NCBI RefSeq assembly: GCF_038039215.1
Contig: NZ_JBBPCL010000001.1
Location: 496,001-560,000, forward strand
From: Pseudonocardia sp. T1-2H
GTDB taxonomy: Bacteria; Actinomycetota; Actinomycetes; Mycobacteriales; Pseudonocardiaceae
DNA: 64,000 bases
Direction: 5' to 3'
Positions 17,475 through 28,589 of this stretch are shown here, piece after piece. Each line of letters begins with the position of its first letter. The stretch's first letter is position 1. The position numbers and the translations under genes are program-made. The notes under the pieces are model-generated. The model was not told the DNA's origin and made no database searches. It saw nothing but the letters and a program-made list of their open reading frames with translations.

Positions 17475-20400
17475 GTGCCCCGCAGTTACCTCCGCTTCCC
17501 GCACCTCGCCGGCGACACGGTCGTCCTCGTCGCCGAGAACGACATCTGGACCGCCCCGGTCTCCGGGGGCCGCGCCTACCGCCTGACCGCGGACGACGTC
17601 CCCGTCGCCGCCCCCCGTTTCTCCCCGGACGGCTCGCTGGTCGCCTGGACGTCCTGGAAGGACGGTGCCCCGGAGGTCCGGGTCGTCGGCGCGGAGGGCG
17701 GCGCCGCCCGCAGGCTGACGTTCTGGGGGGACCAGCGGACCCGCGTCGCCGGCTGGACCGAGCTCGACGGTGAACCGGCCGTCGTCGCCGTCTCCGCCGC
17801 GGGCGAGTCCTCGCCCCGCCGGACCTGGGCCTACGCCGTCCCCCTCGGCGGGGGCGGGCCGCGCAGGCTGGACGTCGGGCCCGTCTCCGCACTCGCGTTC
17901 GCCCCCGACGGCCCCGGCCGGCTCCTCGGCACGACGATGTCCCGGGACATGGCCTGGTGGAAGCGCTACCGCGGCGGCACCGCGGGCAAGCTCTGGTGGG
18001 ATCCGACCGGTTCGGGCGAGTTCGCGCGGATCGCCGAGGACCTCGGCGGGCAGCTGGACTCGCCCATGATCGTCGGCGGCCGGATCGCCTTCCTGTCCGA
18101 CCACGAGGGCTGGGGGAACCTCTACTCGCTGTCCCTGAACGAGGACGGCAGCGTGGGCACCGACCTGCGGCGGCACACGGACCACGGTGCTCCCGGCGCC
18201 CCGGAGTTCTACGCCCGGCACGCCACCACGGACGGCACCCGCGTCGTCTACGAGTCCGCGGGCGAGCTCTACCTGCTGGACTCGCTCGGTGCTGATGACG
18301 CTTCGCGTGGGCCGGAGCCGGTGAAGCCGGAGATCCGGCTCGCCGGGCCGCGGACGGACCGGGAGCCGTTCCGGGTCGGTGGCCGCCGGTTCAGCAGCGC
18401 GGTCCCGGACAGGACGGGCCGGACCAGCGTCGTCTCGCTGCGCGGCACCGTCCACCGGCTCACCCATCGGGACGGGCCCGCGCGGACGCTGCTCGCCGAG
18501 CCCGGCGTGCGCGCGCGGCTCGCCCAGCCCCTCGGCGACGACCGGGCGATGTGGATCGACGACGCGACCGGCGAGGACGCCGTCGCCATCGCCCCCCTGG
18601 ACGCGCACGCGGACGCCGCGGCGCTCGCGAGGTACGGATCCGGGGAAGCGGGCGGGTGCTGGAGCTCGAGGCGGCCCCGGACGGCGCCTCCGCCGCGCTG
18701 GCCACGCACGACGGCCGGCTGTTGCTGATCGACACCACGACGGGCGCGCTCCGCGAGCTCGCAAGGGGCGCGGCCGGGGAGATCGCCGGGCTGAACTGGT
18801 CCCCGGACAGCCGGTGGCTGGCCTACGAGGACCCGGTGGAGCCGGAGCTGACCCGGATCATGGTCATCCGGCCCGGCACCGCCGACGACCCGGCCGACAC
18901 CCACGTCGCCGTCACCGAGCCGCGGTTCGTGGACACGGACCCCGTGTTCACCGCGGACGGCAAGTACCTCGCGTTCCTCTCCCGGCGCAGCTTCGACCCG
19001 ATCTACGACGAGCACTCCTTCGACCTGACGTTCCCCGCGTCCTGGCGGCCGTTCCTCGTCCCGCTGGCCGCGCGCACGCCGTCGCCGTTCGGGGCGAGCC
19101 CGGACGGGCGGCCGACCTCGCCGTCGGACGAGGGACCGGAGGACCTCCCGGCGCCCACCGAGGAGGACCCGGCGGCCGAGGAGTCCGGCGCGGAGCCGGC
19201 GGCCGGGCCCGAGGCGAAGAAGGACGACGCCCCGCCGGAGACGGTGATCGACGTCGAGGGCCTCTCCGGGCGGGTCGTCCCGATCCCGGTGCCGGAGGCG
19301 CGCTACCGCGGGCTCGGCGCGGCGAAGGACTGCCTGCTGTGGTTCCGCGTCCCGGTCAGCGGCGTCCTCGGGGACGGCCGCGCGGACGGCGAGCGCGGGC
19401 CCCGGCCGGTCCTCGAGCGCTACGACCTGACCCGCCGCAAGCTGGACGTGATCGCGGACCCGGCGAACGCCTACCGGGTCAGCGGGGACGGCACGCGCCT
19501 CGTCGTGCGGGACGGGCAGACCCTGCGGCTGCTGCGCACGGACCGCTCGGGTTCCTCCGCCCCCTCCGACGGCGACGCGGACGAGTACGAGATCGACACG
19601 AGCCGGATCTCGGTCACGATCGACCCGACCGCCGAGTGGCGCCAGATGTTCGACGAGGCCGGCCGGCTGATGCGGGACCACTTCTGGGTCGAGGACATGG
19701 CGGACGTGGACTGGGCCGCCGAGCTGGCCCGCTACCGGCCGCTCGTCGACGCCGTCGGAAGCAAGGACGACCTCGTCGACCTGCTGTGGGAGCTGCAGGG
19801 CGAGCTCGGGTCGTCGCACGCGTACGTCGTCGGCGGCGGGGGTGGCGGGGACTGGGACGGCTGCCCCGGCCTGCTCGGCGCGGACCTCGCCCCGGACGCG
19901 GACGGCACCTGGCGGGTCGCCCGGGTGCTGCCGCCGGAGACGTCGGCACCGCAGGCGCGCAGCCCGCTCGCGGACCCGGGCGTCGACGTCCGGGAGGGCG
20001 ACGCGATCCTCGAGGTCGCCGGGCGCCCGGTGGACCCGGACTGGGGGCCCGCGCCGCTGCTGCTCGGCGCCCACGGCCGGCTCACGGAGCTGACCGTCCG
20101 GACCGCCGTCGGTGAGGTGCGCCGCGTGGTCGTGCGGCCGCTGTTCGACGACGGCGCGCTGCGCTACCAGGACTGGGTCGCCGGGCGGCGCGCATTCGTC
20201 GCGGACCGCAGTGACGGGCGGCTCGGGTACGTGCACGTCCCGGACATGGTCGCGTCCGGCTGGGCGCAGCTGCACCGGGACTTCGGCCGGGAGTCCAAGC
20301 GGGACGGACTGCTCGTGGACCTGCGCGGGAACAGCGGCGGGCACACCTCGCAGCTGGTGATCGAGAAGCTGGCGCGCAAGGTGATCGGCTGGGACGTCGT

Positions 20401-20845
20401 GCGGCACCGGCACCCCGAGACCTACCCCGCGGACGCGCCGCGCGGGCCCGTCGTCGCGCTGGCAGACGAGCACTCCGGCTCGGACGGGGACATCGTCACC
20501 GCGGCGTTCAAGCGGCTCGGGCTCGGCCCGGTCGTCGGGGTTCGGACGTGGGGCGGCGTGATCGGCATCGACAGCCGGTACAGCCTCGTCGACGGCACCC
20601 GGGTGACCCAGCCGCGGTACTCGTTCTGGTTCGACGACCTGGCCTGGGGCGTGGAGAACCACGGCGTGGACCCGGACGTCGAGGTGGTGATCAGGCCGCA
20701 GGACTGGGTGGCCGGCCGGGACCCGCAGCTGGAGAAGGCCGTCGACCTCGCCCTGGAGGCCCTGGAACGGACCCCCGCGGTCCGCCCCCCGGACCCCGCG
20801 ACGCGCCCCTCCCGCCGCCGCCCGGACCTCCCACCCCGCCCCTGA
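17475..20845 (+). CDS. Tricorn protease homologue, interrupted by one frame slip
   Basis: About 1,124 residues when joined. The N-terminal beta-propeller repeats (FSPDGSLVAW, LSDHEGWGNLYS) are followed by a second propeller, an acidic linker (about 550-590), a PDZ-like segment (ADPGVDVREGDAILEV) and the C-terminal serine protease core. Core residues match tricorn: Ser-His in GSSHAYV, the nucleophile Ser in EHSGSDGDI and Glu in WGVENHGVDPDVEV. At 18653 the frame moves by one base; adding one C to GGCGGG restores GRVLEL. Tricorn degrades peptides released by the proteasome. GTG 17475 is the start. Confidence 0.88.
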
Positions 20846-20898
20846 CCCCCGGCACCCCCCTGATCCGGCCGGCACCCCCTGATCCGGCCGGCACCCGC

Positions 20899-21008
20899 GC
20901 GAGTCGCGCTCCTGGACCGCGCGAGTCGCGATCTGAGGCCCCGTGAGTCGGGCTCTCAGCCCCTGCGAGTCGCGATCCTGGATCGCGCGGGTCGCGCTCC
21001 GCGGTCGC
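20899..21008 (+). repeat. 22-bp-period array A (core GCGAGTCGCG), 5 units
   Basis: Units start at 20899, 20921, 20943, 20965 and 20987, exactly 22 bp apart. The 10-bp core is nearly invariant and the following 12 bases vary around (A/C)TCTGAGGCC. The array begins 53 bases after the tricorn stop, in sense orientation. It faces array B across the convergent intergenic region. Confidence 0.93.
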
Positions 21009-21297
21009 GACTCACCTGGCCGCGGGCCCCGGCTCGGGGGCGTCAGGAGGTGGGTTGCCGGCAGCGACGCGTACCGGGTGATGCGCCCGCGGCGCAGCAC
21101 CCGGTACGCGACAGGCCCGAGCCCGACCACGACGACCATCGCCCGCAGCGCCGAGTACCGCAGGATCCGGCCCGGGCCCGGCCACTTCAGGCCGACCTGT
21201 TGCGCTCGTACTCCGTACGGCTACCTCTCGCGCAAGCACGAGGGCGGGCACGACGATGCGCCCCTCGACGTGAAGGCCACGTCCGAGGGGCGCACCG
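21009..21297. other. Centre of convergent intergenic region
   Basis: No convincing gene. The minus strand carries a short hydrophobic reading frame around 21040-21200 (VVVVGLGPVAYRVLRRG, flanked by basic residues) with no good start codon or ribosome binding site. It could be a decayed small membrane protein or chance. Confidence 0.4.
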
Positions 21298-21361
21298 GAA
21301 ATCCCGACTCGCCCGGCCTCAGATCCCGACTCGCCCGGCCTGAGATCCCGACTCGCGGGGG
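21298..21361 (-). repeat. 22-bp-period array B, 3 units
   Basis: On the minus strand three units with core GCGAGTCGGG follow each other at 22-bp spacing (CGACTCG at 21305, 21327 and 21349 on the plus strand). The array begins about 10 bases after the dioxygenase stop, in that gene's sense orientation. Confidence 0.92.
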
Positions 21362-21371
21362 TGGACGGCGG

Positions 21372-22295
21372 TCAGAGGGTAGGGGAGAAGACCTTCACGG
21401 CCTCGGCGGCGGTGCTCTCGCTGTCGTGCGGGGCGATCTCCTCCTCCGTGAAGGGGGCCCCGTCGGACATCCGGACGAAGTCCCGCAGGGCGGTGCCGGT
21501 GCAGGCGACGTCGGCCATCGGGGCGCCGACCTTCGCGTGCACGTCCGGGACGGCGACGGTGCGGAAGTCGATGCTGTAGCGGGTTCGGCCGGAGAGGTTC
21601 GGCAGCGAGGCGTGCAGCTGGTCCCCGGAGAAGAGCATGATCCCGCCGACCGGGGGCACCACGGTGATCCGCGGCTCGTCGTCGGCGATGCCGTTGACCG
21701 GGGCGGGGTGCACGCGCATGTCCTTGCCGCCGGAGAAGTCCTTGATCCGGCCGCGCCAGGCGTTGGCGACGTAGTAGTCGTAGTCCCCGGAGTCGTTCTC
21801 CACCTGGGCGCCGAAGCCGCGGGGGAAGAACTCCATGACGTTGTTCTCGGCGACCGGCCAGACCGGCATCCACCAGTTGATCTGGGCGGCGGGGGCGCCG
21901 TACCAGGTGTCGCGGTGGGCCTGGAAGGCGTAGGCGATGCCGGTGGAGAGCCCGCCCTGGGGGAAGGCGGTGCGTAGCTTCGGCACGTCCGCGTGGATCT
22001 GCTCGGGGTCTCCGCCGAGCGCCTCGACGACCTTGCGGACGTGCTTCTTGGACTCGGGGTGGTGGATCCAGCGCGGCTTGAACTCGATCAGCAGGTCCGC
22101 GAGCTGCTCGGGGGAGTACGTCTCCTGGATCATGATCGGGTCGTGCGGCGCGAACAGCTCGGTGATCATGTCGCGGGTGAACTCGGCGAACTCGGCGATC
22201 GCCGGGACGTGCGTGTAGACGACGACGTCGCCCGCGAAGAGCCGCCGGCGGCGCTCCTCGTCGGTGTAGTCCGGATCGATGTGGACGTTGGCCAT
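21372..22295 (-). CDS. Fe(II)/2-oxoglutarate-dependent dioxygenase-like protein (phytanoyl-CoA dioxygenase fold)
   Basis: A 307-residue protein. The candidate metal triad is HRD in AFQAHRDTWYG (about 127-129) and His in FSGDQLHASLP (about 234). RTRYSIDFR supplies a candidate 2-oxoglutarate Arg. This spacing fits PhyH-type dioxygenases, but the substrate is unknown. ATG 22295 has GGAGGGGG 6 bases upstream; the longer frame upstream is not supported. An 18-bp hairpin lies just upstream of the ribosome binding site. Confidence 0.68.
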   Translation of the reverse strand: MANVHIDPDYTDEERRRRLFAGDVVVYTHVPAIAEFAEFTRDMITELFAPHDPIMIQETYSPEQLADLLIEFKPRWIHHPESKKHVRKVVEALGGDPEQIHADVPKLRTAFPQGGLSTGIAYAFQAHRDTWYGAPAAQINWWMPVWPVAENNVMEFFPRGFGAQVENDSGDYDYYVANAWRGRIKDFSGGKDMRVHPAPVNGIADDEPRITVVPPVGGIMLFSGDQLHASLPNLSGRTRYSIDFRTVAVPDVHAKVGAPMADVACTGTALRDFVRMSDGAPFTEEEIAPHDSESTAAEAVKVFSPTL

Positions 22296-22310
22296 GTATC
22301 CCCCTCCGAA

Positions 22311-22353
22311 CCCGGTCACCGCCGCCCGCTCGGGGCGGGCGGCGGTGACCGGG
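22311..22353 (-). promoter_or_regulatory. 18-bp perfect hairpin in the dioxygenase leader
   Basis: The arms 22311-22328 and 22336-22353 pair perfectly around a 7-base loop. The foot of the stem is only a few bases from the ribosome binding site of the minus-strand dioxygenase gene. No gene ends here on either strand, so an ordinary terminator role is not obvious. Leader control or mRNA protection is an inference. Confidence 0.6.
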
Positions 22354-22609
22354 GCGTGGATTCTCGTGGAATTGTCGCCGCGTCGAGCCTCTTGCCGGGC
22401 CCCCCGAGCCCGATCACCGGACGTGTTCGCAACGGTCGTTGCCGGACGCGGCGCGGCCAGCATAATGATCAGCCGACGCGCCGCAGGAGTGAGGATCGCC
22501 GGGCGTATCGTCGAAGGGGCGAACCCCACCCGGGGAGGACGACCGTTCCGGGGCCGGGGTCTGTCCGCATGCCCCCACGTGCACGTGTCACCGAGGAGTC
22601 GACGCCGTC

Positions 22610-25600
22610 ATGGCCCCCCTGTCCGGTCTGCTCACCGCCGTCTCCGCCGATCCCGGGGTGCGCGCCGTGCTCGAGGCGTCCGCCGAGGTCGACCTCCGGG
22701 CCTCCGTCACCCCCGCCGTCCGCGTCGAGGGCCCCGGGGCGCTGCGCCCCTTCCTCGCCTCCGCCCTGTCCGCGCAGGGCACCGTCCTCGCCGTCACCGC
22801 AACGGACCGGGAGGCCGAGGACCTGGGCGCCGCGGCCGCCGAGCTGATCGGGCAGGACGCCGTCGCCGTCCTGCCGTCCTGGGAGACGCTGCCCCACGAG
22901 CGGCTCTCCCCGCGCCCGGACACCGTCGGCCGCCGGCTCACGATCTTCCGCCGGCTCTCCTCGGACGACGCGCCCCGCGTGGTCGCCGTCGCGGCCCGCA
23001 GCCTGATCCAGCCGATCGCCCCGGGGCTCGGCACGCTGGACCCGATCACCCTGCGCGTCGGTACCGAGTACGACTTCGAGGCGCTGCTGGAGCGCCTGGT
23101 CGAGCTGGCCTACACCCGCGTCGAGATGGTGACGACCCGCGGCGAGTTCGCGGTGCGCGGCGGCATCCTGGACGTCTTCGTGCCCACCGCGGAGCACCCG
23201 GTGCGCATCGAGTTCTGGGGCGACGAGGTGAGCGAGCTGCGGACCTTCTCGGTCGCGGACCAGCGCTCCGTCGAGCCCGTCGAGGAGGTCGTGGCGCCCG
23301 CGTGCCGGGAGCTGCTCCTCACCACGCCCGTCCGCGAGCGCGCCGCCGCGCTCGCGCGCGAGCACGAGAACAACCCCCAGCTCCGCGAGATCCTCGAGCA
23401 CCTGTCCGAGGGCATCGCGAGCGAGGGGATGGAGTCGCTGATCCCGGCGCTCGTCGGCGGTGAGCTGCAGCTGCTCACGGACCTGCTGCCGGCCGGCTCC
23501 CGGGTGCTGGTCGCGGACCCCGAGCGGATCCGCACCCGGGCCCGGGACCTCGTGCGCACCGGCCAGGAGTTCCTGGAGGCGTCCTGGCTGGCGGCCGGCA
23601 CCGGCGGCACCGCGCCCATCGACGTCGGCGCGTCGGCGTACCGGGACCTCACCGAGGTCCTCGAGCACGCCACCACCACCGGACGTCCGGTGGTCAGCCT
23701 CAGCCCGCTGCTCTCCGGCCGGGACGACGCGCTGGTCCCGGCCGTGCACGAGATCGAGTCCTACCGCGGGGACACCGACCGCGCCCTGATCGATCTCCGG
23801 GCGCACACCGCGTCCGGCGGGGCCGCGGTGCTCGTCGTCGCCGGGCAGGGCACGGCCGCCCGCTCGATCGAGCAGCTGCGCGAGGCCGACGTCCCCGCGA
23901 CCCTGGTCGAGGACCTGGCCGACGAGCCGGAGAAGGGCCTGGTCACGGTCACCTGCGGGCGGATCTCCGACGGCCTCACCGCCATGGAGATCGGCCTCGT
24001 GCTGCTGTCGGAGGGGGATCTGACCGGCAGTCGCGCCGGGCTGGACTCCGCGACCCGCAAGTTGCCCGCCCGTCGGCGCAACGCGGTGGACCTCGCCGCG
24101 CTGCAGCCGGGGGACTACGTCGTGCACAACCAGCACGGCATCGGCAAGTTCGTCGAGATGCGCGAGCGCAACGTCCAGGGCGCCATCCGCGAGTACCTGG
24201 TCCTGGAGTACGCGTCGAGCAAGCGCGGCCAGCCCGCGGACCGGCTCTTCGTCCCGACGGACGCCCTCGACGAGATCAGCCGCTACGTCGGTGGCGAGCA
24301 GCCCACGCTGAACAAGCTGGGCGGCGCGGACTGGGCCAAGACCAAGGGCCGCGCGCGCAAGGCCGTGCGGGACATCGCGGCCGGGCTCGTGCAGCTGTAC
24401 GCGGCGCGCCAGTCGTCGCCCGGGCACGCGTTCGGCAAGGACACGCCCTGGCAGCGCGAGCTCGAGGACGCCTTCCCGTTCACCGAGACCCCGGACCAGC
24501 TGGCCGCGATCGACGAGGTCAAGCACGACATGGAGCGCCCGGTCCCGATGGACCGGGTGATCTCCGGGGACGTCGGTTTCGGCAAGACCGAGATCGCGGT
24601 GCGCGCGGCGTTCAAGGCGGTGCAGGACGGCAAGCAGGTCGCCGTGCTGGTGCCGACGACGCTGCTCGCCACGCAGCACCTCTCGACCTTCTCCGAGCGG
24701 ATGCGCGCCTTCCCGGTCACGGTGAAGGGCCTGTCCCGGTTCACGGACAACGCCGAGGCCAAGGAGACGATCAAGGGGCTGACGGACGGGACCGTCGACG
24801 TCGTCGTCGGGACGCACCGGCTGCTGCAGAGCGGGGTCCGCTGGAAGGACCTCGGGCTGGTGATCGTCGACGAGGAGCAGCGCTTCGGCGTCGAGCACAA
24901 GGAGCACATCACCGCGCTCCGCGCCCACGTCGACGTGCTCACGCTCTCCGCCACGCCGATCCCGCGCACGCTGGAGATGAGCCTGGCGGGGATCCGCGAG
25001 ATGTCCACGATCACCACCCCGCCCGAGGACCGGCACCCGACGCTCACCTACGTCGGCGCCTACGACGACAAGCAGGTCGCCGCCGCGATCCGCCGCGAGC
25101 TGCTGCGCGACGGCCAGGTCTTCTACGTGCACAACCGGGTCAGCTCGATCGACCGGGCGGCCAAGAAGATCCAGGACCTGGTGCCGGAGGCGCGGATCGC
25201 GGTCGCCCACGGCCAGATGAACGAGGACGTCCTGGAGCGCACGGTCAACGCGTTCTGGCACAACGAGTCCGACGTCCTGGTGTGCACCACGATCGTCGAG
25301 AACGGGCTGGACATCAGCAACGCGAACACGCTGATCGTCGAGCGCAGCGACACCCTGGGGCTCTCCCAGCTCCACCAGCTCCGCGGCCGGGTCGGGCGTG
25401 GCCGCGAGCGCGGATACGCCTACTTCCTGTTCCCGCCGGAGCACCCGCTCACCGAGACCGCGCACGACCGGCTCGCCACCATCGCGCAGCACTCCGAGCT
25501 GGGCTCGGGCGCGGCCGTCGCGATGAAGGACCTGGAGATCCGCGGCGCGGGCAACATCCTCGGCGCGGAGCAGAGCGGGCACATCGCGGGCGTCGGGTTC

Positions 25601-26161
25601 GACCTGTACATCCGGCTCGTCGGCGAGGCGGTCGCGGCGTTCCGTAAGCAGGCGGGCAACGAGGGCGGCGAGGTCGAGGAGCAGCTGGCCGAGGTCCGGG
25701 TGGACCTGCCGGTGGATGCGCACGTCCCGCACGACTACGTCGACGGCGAACGGCTGCGGCTCGAGCTCTACCGCAAGATCGCGGAGGCCGGGGACGAGGC
25801 GGCGCTGGAGGCGATCATGGAGGAGGTCACGGACCGCTACGGCGAGCCGCCGACACCGGTCCGGAACCTGCTCGCGGTCGCCCGCTTCCGGCAGACCTGC
25901 CGCACGCTGGGCATCGGCGAGGTGACGGTCACCGGGAACGTCCTGCGCATCGGCCCGGTCGACCTTCCGGACTCCCGGCAGATGCGCCTCAAGCGGCTGC
26001 ACCCGAAGAGCGTCTACAAGCCGGCGTCGCGGCTGGTCACCGTCCCGAAGCCGACCGCCGGCAACAAGATCGGCGGCGCCGCGCTGCGGGACGCGGAGCT
26101 GCTGGAGTGGCTGACGACCCTGGTGAAGGAGCTGGCCGCCCCGGTCGCCGTCAACGCCTGA
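22610..26161 (+). CDS. mfd: Transcription-repair coupling factor
   Basis: A 1183-residue SF2 translocase that removes stalled RNA polymerase and recruits UvrA. An N-terminal UvrB-like region (about 40-330) precedes the RNA-polymerase-interacting CarD-like domain ([17 protein letters not shown], about 497). The helicase core has Walker [10 protein letters not shown] (about 653), DEEQRFG (about 754), the SATPIPRT motif and [16 protein letters not shown]. The C-terminal TRCF domain is complete. A hairpin follows at 26168. Length and order are normal. Confidence 0.97.
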   Translation: MAPLSGLLTAVSADPGVRAVLEASAEVDLRASVTPAVRVEGPGALRPFLASALSAQGTVLAVTATDREAEDLGAAAAELIGQDAVAVLPSWETLPHERLSPRPDTVGRRLTIFRRLSSDDAPRVVAVAARSLIQPIAPGLGTLDPITLRVGTEYDFEALLERLVELAYTRVEMVTTRGEFAVRGGILDVFVPTAEHPVRIEFWGDEVSELRTFSVADQRSVEPVEEVVAPACRELLLTTPVRERAAALAREHENNPQLREILEHLSEGIASEGMESLIPALVGGELQLLTDLLPAGSRVLVADPERIRTRARDLVRTGQEFLEASWLAAGTGGTAPIDVGASAYRDLTEVLEHATTTGRPVVSLSPLLSGRDDALVPAVHEIESYRGDTDRALIDLRAHTASGGAAVLVVAGQGTAARSIEQLREADVPATLVEDLADEPEKGLVTVTCGRISDGLTAMEIGLVLLSEGDLTGSRAGLDSATRKLPARRRNAVDLAALQPGDYVVHNQHGIGKFVEMRERNVQGAIREYLVLEYASSKRGQPADRLFVPTDALDEISRYVGGEQPTLNKLGGADWAKTKGRARKAVRDIAAGLVQLYAARQSSPGHAFGKDTPWQRELEDAFPFTETPDQLAAIDEVKHDMERPVPMDRVISGDVGFGKTEIAVRAAFKAVQDGKQVAVLVPTTLLATQHLSTFSERMRAFPVTVKGLSRFTDNAEAKETIKGLTDGTVDVVVGTHRLLQSGVRWKDLGLVIVDEEQRFGVEHKEHITALRAHVDVLTLSATPIPRTLEMSLAGIREMSTITTPPEDRHPTLTYVGAYDDKQVAAAIRRELLRDGQVFYVHNRVSSIDRAAKKIQDLVPEARIAVAHGQMNEDVLERTVNAFWHNESDVLVCTTIVENGLDISNANTLIVERSDTLGLSQLHQLRGRVGRGRERGYAYFLFPPEHPLTETAHDRLATIAQHSELGSGAAVAMKDLEIRGAGNILGAEQSGHIAGVGFDLYIRLVGEAVAAFRKQAGNEGGEVEEQLAEVRVDLPVDAHVPHDYVDGERLRLELYRKIAEAGDEAALEAIMEEVTDRYGEPPTPVRNLLAVARFRQTCRTLGIGEVTVTGNVLRIGPVDLPDSRQMRLKRLHPKSVYKPASRLVTVPKPTAGNKIGGAALRDAELLEWLTTLVKELAAPVAVNA

Positions 26162-26167
26162 CCGGCG

Positions 26168-26205
26168 TCCGGCGAGCCCGAGCACGGTGTCGGGCGTTCG
26201 CCGGA
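26168..26205. terminator. Hairpin after mfd
   Basis: The arms TCCGGCGAGCCCGA (26168-26181) and TCGGGCGTTCGCCGGA (26190-26205) pair with a two-base bulge around an 8-base loop, 6 bases after the mfd stop. Confidence 0.65.
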
Positions 26206-26236
26206 CAGCGGCGGGCCGCGTCGCGGCGGTAACGCC

Positions 26237-27379
26237 GTGCCCGCAGCGGGCGACGCCCACTGCGAGATGTCGACAGCGGAATTCCTCGACCGGTTCGGTC
26301 TGCGCTACGCGGCGGGCGCACGGGCGGTCGTCGGCGTCCTGATGGCGGTGGCCGCGCCCTTCGCGGCGCCGCCGGCCGGCACGGCCGTGTGCGCGCTCGT
26401 CGCGGTCGTCCTCGCGGGGTGGAGCCTGGTCTACCTGCACCTGATGCGGAGGGCCCCGCGGACCTGGGTGTGGGTCTGCGACGTCGCCTTCATGTGCGGG
26501 CTCTGTCTGGCGCAGTCCGTGCTCGTCGACCCGTCGCTGCTCGTGCGGTTCCTCGGCTGGGTCTCGCCGGTCTCGTCGCTCGCGGTCGTCGCGTTGCAGT
26601 GGCACGTGCGGCCGCTGCCGGGTGCCGTCGCGACGGTGCTGGTGTGCGTCGCGTTCGTGGTCGGCGCGTCCGCGTCGCCCGGGGTGACGGTCGGGCAGGC
26701 GCTCGTCGCGGGCGGGGTGTGGACGGCGGTGGAGGCGGCGCTGTCCCGGCTGCTGTGGCGGCTCGTGCGGCGCGGTGGCCGGATCGCCGACGAGCACATG
26801 GCCGAGCGGTTCGCCGCCGAGCGGGAGTCCGAGCTCCGCCGCGCCCGCCGGGCGGAGCAGCGGGCGCACTGGGCGACCGTGCACGACACCGCGGCCAGCA
26901 CGTTGATGATGGTGGGGGTGGGCGGCGTCCGCGGGGACGAGCCGTGGCTGCCCGCGCAGATCCGGCGCGACGTCGTCGCGTTGCGCGGGGAGCCGGGTGC
27001 CGCCGCGCGCGCCCGGGAGGTGGTCGAGGGCGCCGTCGCGGACGCGCGGATCACGGTCGACCTCCGGCTCGACGGCGACGTGGAGCTGCCGGGACCGGTG
27101 GCCGGCGCGATCGGCGGCGCGGTGGCCGAGAGCCTGGAGAACGCGCGCCGGCACGCGCTCGTGGCCTCGGTGGTCGTCGACCTGCGGGTCGTGGACGGGC
27201 GGGTGCGGGTGATCGTCCGGGACTCCGGGCGCGGGTTCGACCCCGCCGCCGTGCCCGACGACAGGTTCGGGCTGGCCCGCTCCGTCCGCGAGCGCATGGC
27301 GAGCGCGGGCGGGGGCGCGGTCGTCGAGTCCGCGCCCGGCCGGGGGACCTGCGTGTGCCTGGAGTGGCCGCATGCCTGA
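26237..27379 (+). CDS. Membrane sensor histidine kinase, NarL/DesK-like
   Basis: A 380-residue protein with about five membrane segments (residues 25-175), an Arg/Glu-rich linker, an H-box-like VHDTAASTLMM (His about 214), an N box (AESLENARRH, about 298) and a G box (VIVRDSGRGFDP, about 328). It should phosphorylate the LuxR-type regulator two genes downstream. GTG 26237 is used; ATG 26267 is an equally possible start. The stop overlaps the start of the next gene (ATGCCTGA). Confidence 0.8.
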   Translation: MPAAGDAHCEMSTAEFLDRFGLRYAAGARAVVGVLMAVAAPFAAPPAGTAVCALVAVVLAGWSLVYLHLMRRAPRTWVWVCDVAFMCGLCLAQSVLVDPSLLVRFLGWVSPVSSLAVVALQWHVRPLPGAVATVLVCVAFVVGASASPGVTVGQALVAGGVWTAVEAALSRLLWRLVRRGGRIADEHMAERFAAERESELRRARRAEQRAHWATVHDTAASTLMMVGVGGVRGDEPWLPAQIRRDVVALRGEPGAAARAREVVEGAVADARITVDLRLDGDVELPGPVAGAIGGAVAESLENARRHALVASVVVDLRVVDGRVRVIVRDSGRGFDPAAVPDDRFGLARSVRERMASAGGGAVVESAPGRGTCVCLEWPHA

Positions 27380-28589
27380 CTCCCAGGACCTGTCGACCCA
27401 GGACCTGTCGATCCAGGACCTGTCGATCCAGGACCTGTCGATCCAGGACCTGTCGACCGAGGACCTGTCGACCGAGGACCTGTCGACCGAGGACCTGTCG
27501 ACGCAGCTGCTCCGCGGGATGCGGATCGCCCAGACCATGATCGTGCTCGTCATCCTCGTCGGGCTGAACCTGCCCAACCTGCTCGCCAACCTCGGCGGCT
27601 ACCGGGTGCCGTGGGCCGGGGTCGCCGCGGTCGGCGTCTTCTTCGTCCTCACCGGGATCGACGCCGTGCTCGTGGCCCGACACCGGCTCTGGGGCCGGGC
27701 GCGGTGGCCCGTGGCGGTGTTCCTGCTGGTGGTGACGCTGGTCGCGGGCCTTGCGCTGTACCCGGCGGAGCTGAGCGGCCCGGCGCACGTGACGCTCGGG
27801 TCGGCCGGCTGGATCGCCCTGCTGCTCTTCACCGGGGCCCCGCTGCGCGGGCTGCTGGCGGTGCTGGGCGCACACCTGCTGACCGCCCTGGGCCTGCTCC
27901 TCGCAGCGGGCCGGACGGACCAGGTCGCCCTCGTCGTGTTCGCGACGACGGCGGTCGGGGTGACGTCGTTCCAGCTCGCGGTCGGGCTGGCGGGCTCGGC
28001 GCTGCGGGCCGTCGCCGCACAGGCCGCCGCCGCGGCGGAGGAGAGCGCCCGGACCGTCACGGCGGACGCCGTCGCCGCCGCGGTGCACACCGACCGCGAG
28101 GCCCGCTACGCCGAGCTCCGGAACGTCGCCCTGCCGCTGTTGCGCGGCATCGGGGACGGGACCCGCTCGCCCGCGGACCCGGAGGTCCAGCGCGCGGCGG
28201 CGCTCGGCGCGGCCCGCCTGCGGCGGATGTTCGCCGAGGAGCGCGACGCCACGGACCCGCTCGCCGCCGAGCTCGCCACGCTGATCGACATCGCGGAACG
28301 GCGCGGCGTCGAGGTGCACTACTCCGAGCGCGGATCCCGGGCGATTCCGCCTCCGGACGTCTGTCAGGGGCTTCTCGACGAGGTCGGGGCCGGTCTGTTG
28401 CGTGCGGAACGGACCGCGCGGGTAACGCTGAGCGGGGTGGAGCGGGCCGTCGTGCTGAGCGTCGTGTCCGATGCCGCCGAGGGAGGCGTGGTGCCGGGGG
28501 AACGGACCCGGGCCGACGGCAGCACGGTAACCACCGTCGTGGGCGGCGGCCGGACATGGGTGGAGGCGAGATGGGCCCCTCGATCGTGA
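27372..28589 (+). CDS. Second membrane sensor, degenerate kinase, N-terminal pentapeptide repeat
   Basis: A 405-residue protein. Residues 5-44 are eight tandem copies of (Q/E)DLS(T/I), encoded by a 15-bp DNA repeat (about 27381-27503). About six membrane segments follow (55-220), then a cytoplasmic part. The C terminus resembles a histidine-kinase ATPase fold, but no phosphoacceptor His box, N-box Asn or DxGxG motif can be seen. It overlaps the genes on both sides. It probably modulates the partner kinase rather than acting as one; that is an inference. Confidence 0.65.
   Translation: MPDSQDLSTQDLSIQDLSIQDLSIQDLSTEDLSTEDLSTEDLSTQLLRGMRIAQTMIVLVILVGLNLPNLLANLGGYRVPWAGVAAVGVFFVLTGIDAVLVARHRLWGRARWPVAVFLLVVTLVAGLALYPAELSGPAHVTLGSAGWIALLLFTGAPLRGLLAVLGAHLLTALGLLLAAGRTDQVALVVFATTAVGVTSFQLAVGLAGSALRAVAAQAAAAAEESARTVTADAVAAAVHTDREARYAELRNVALPLLRGIGDGTRSPADPEVQRAAALGAARLRRMFAEERDATDPLAAELATLIDIAERRGVEVHYSERGSRAIPPPDVCQGLLDEVGAGLLRAERTARVTLSGVERAVVLSVVSDAAEGGVVPGERTRADGSTVTTVVGGGRTWVEARWAPRS

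Noticed and set aside
17475..18728. Separate propeller protein ending at 18728
   Set aside because: The downstream frame continues the same tricorn architecture without a start or ribosome binding site of its own, so the two pieces are one gene with a slip.
18269..21139. Reverse-strand large frame opposite tricorn
   Set aside because: Low-complexity antisense product. The tricorn propeller and protease motifs are on the + strand.
27381..27503. Non-coding 15-bp tandem repeat
   Set aside because: The repeat is in frame within a gene and encodes a regular (Q/E)DLS(T/I) peptide, so it is described as part of that protein.
22469..27589. A 1,700-codon reverse-strand open frame opposite mfd
   Set aside because: High GC content removes stops on the antisense strand. 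The + strand frame has complete Mfd motifs and the reverse frame has none.
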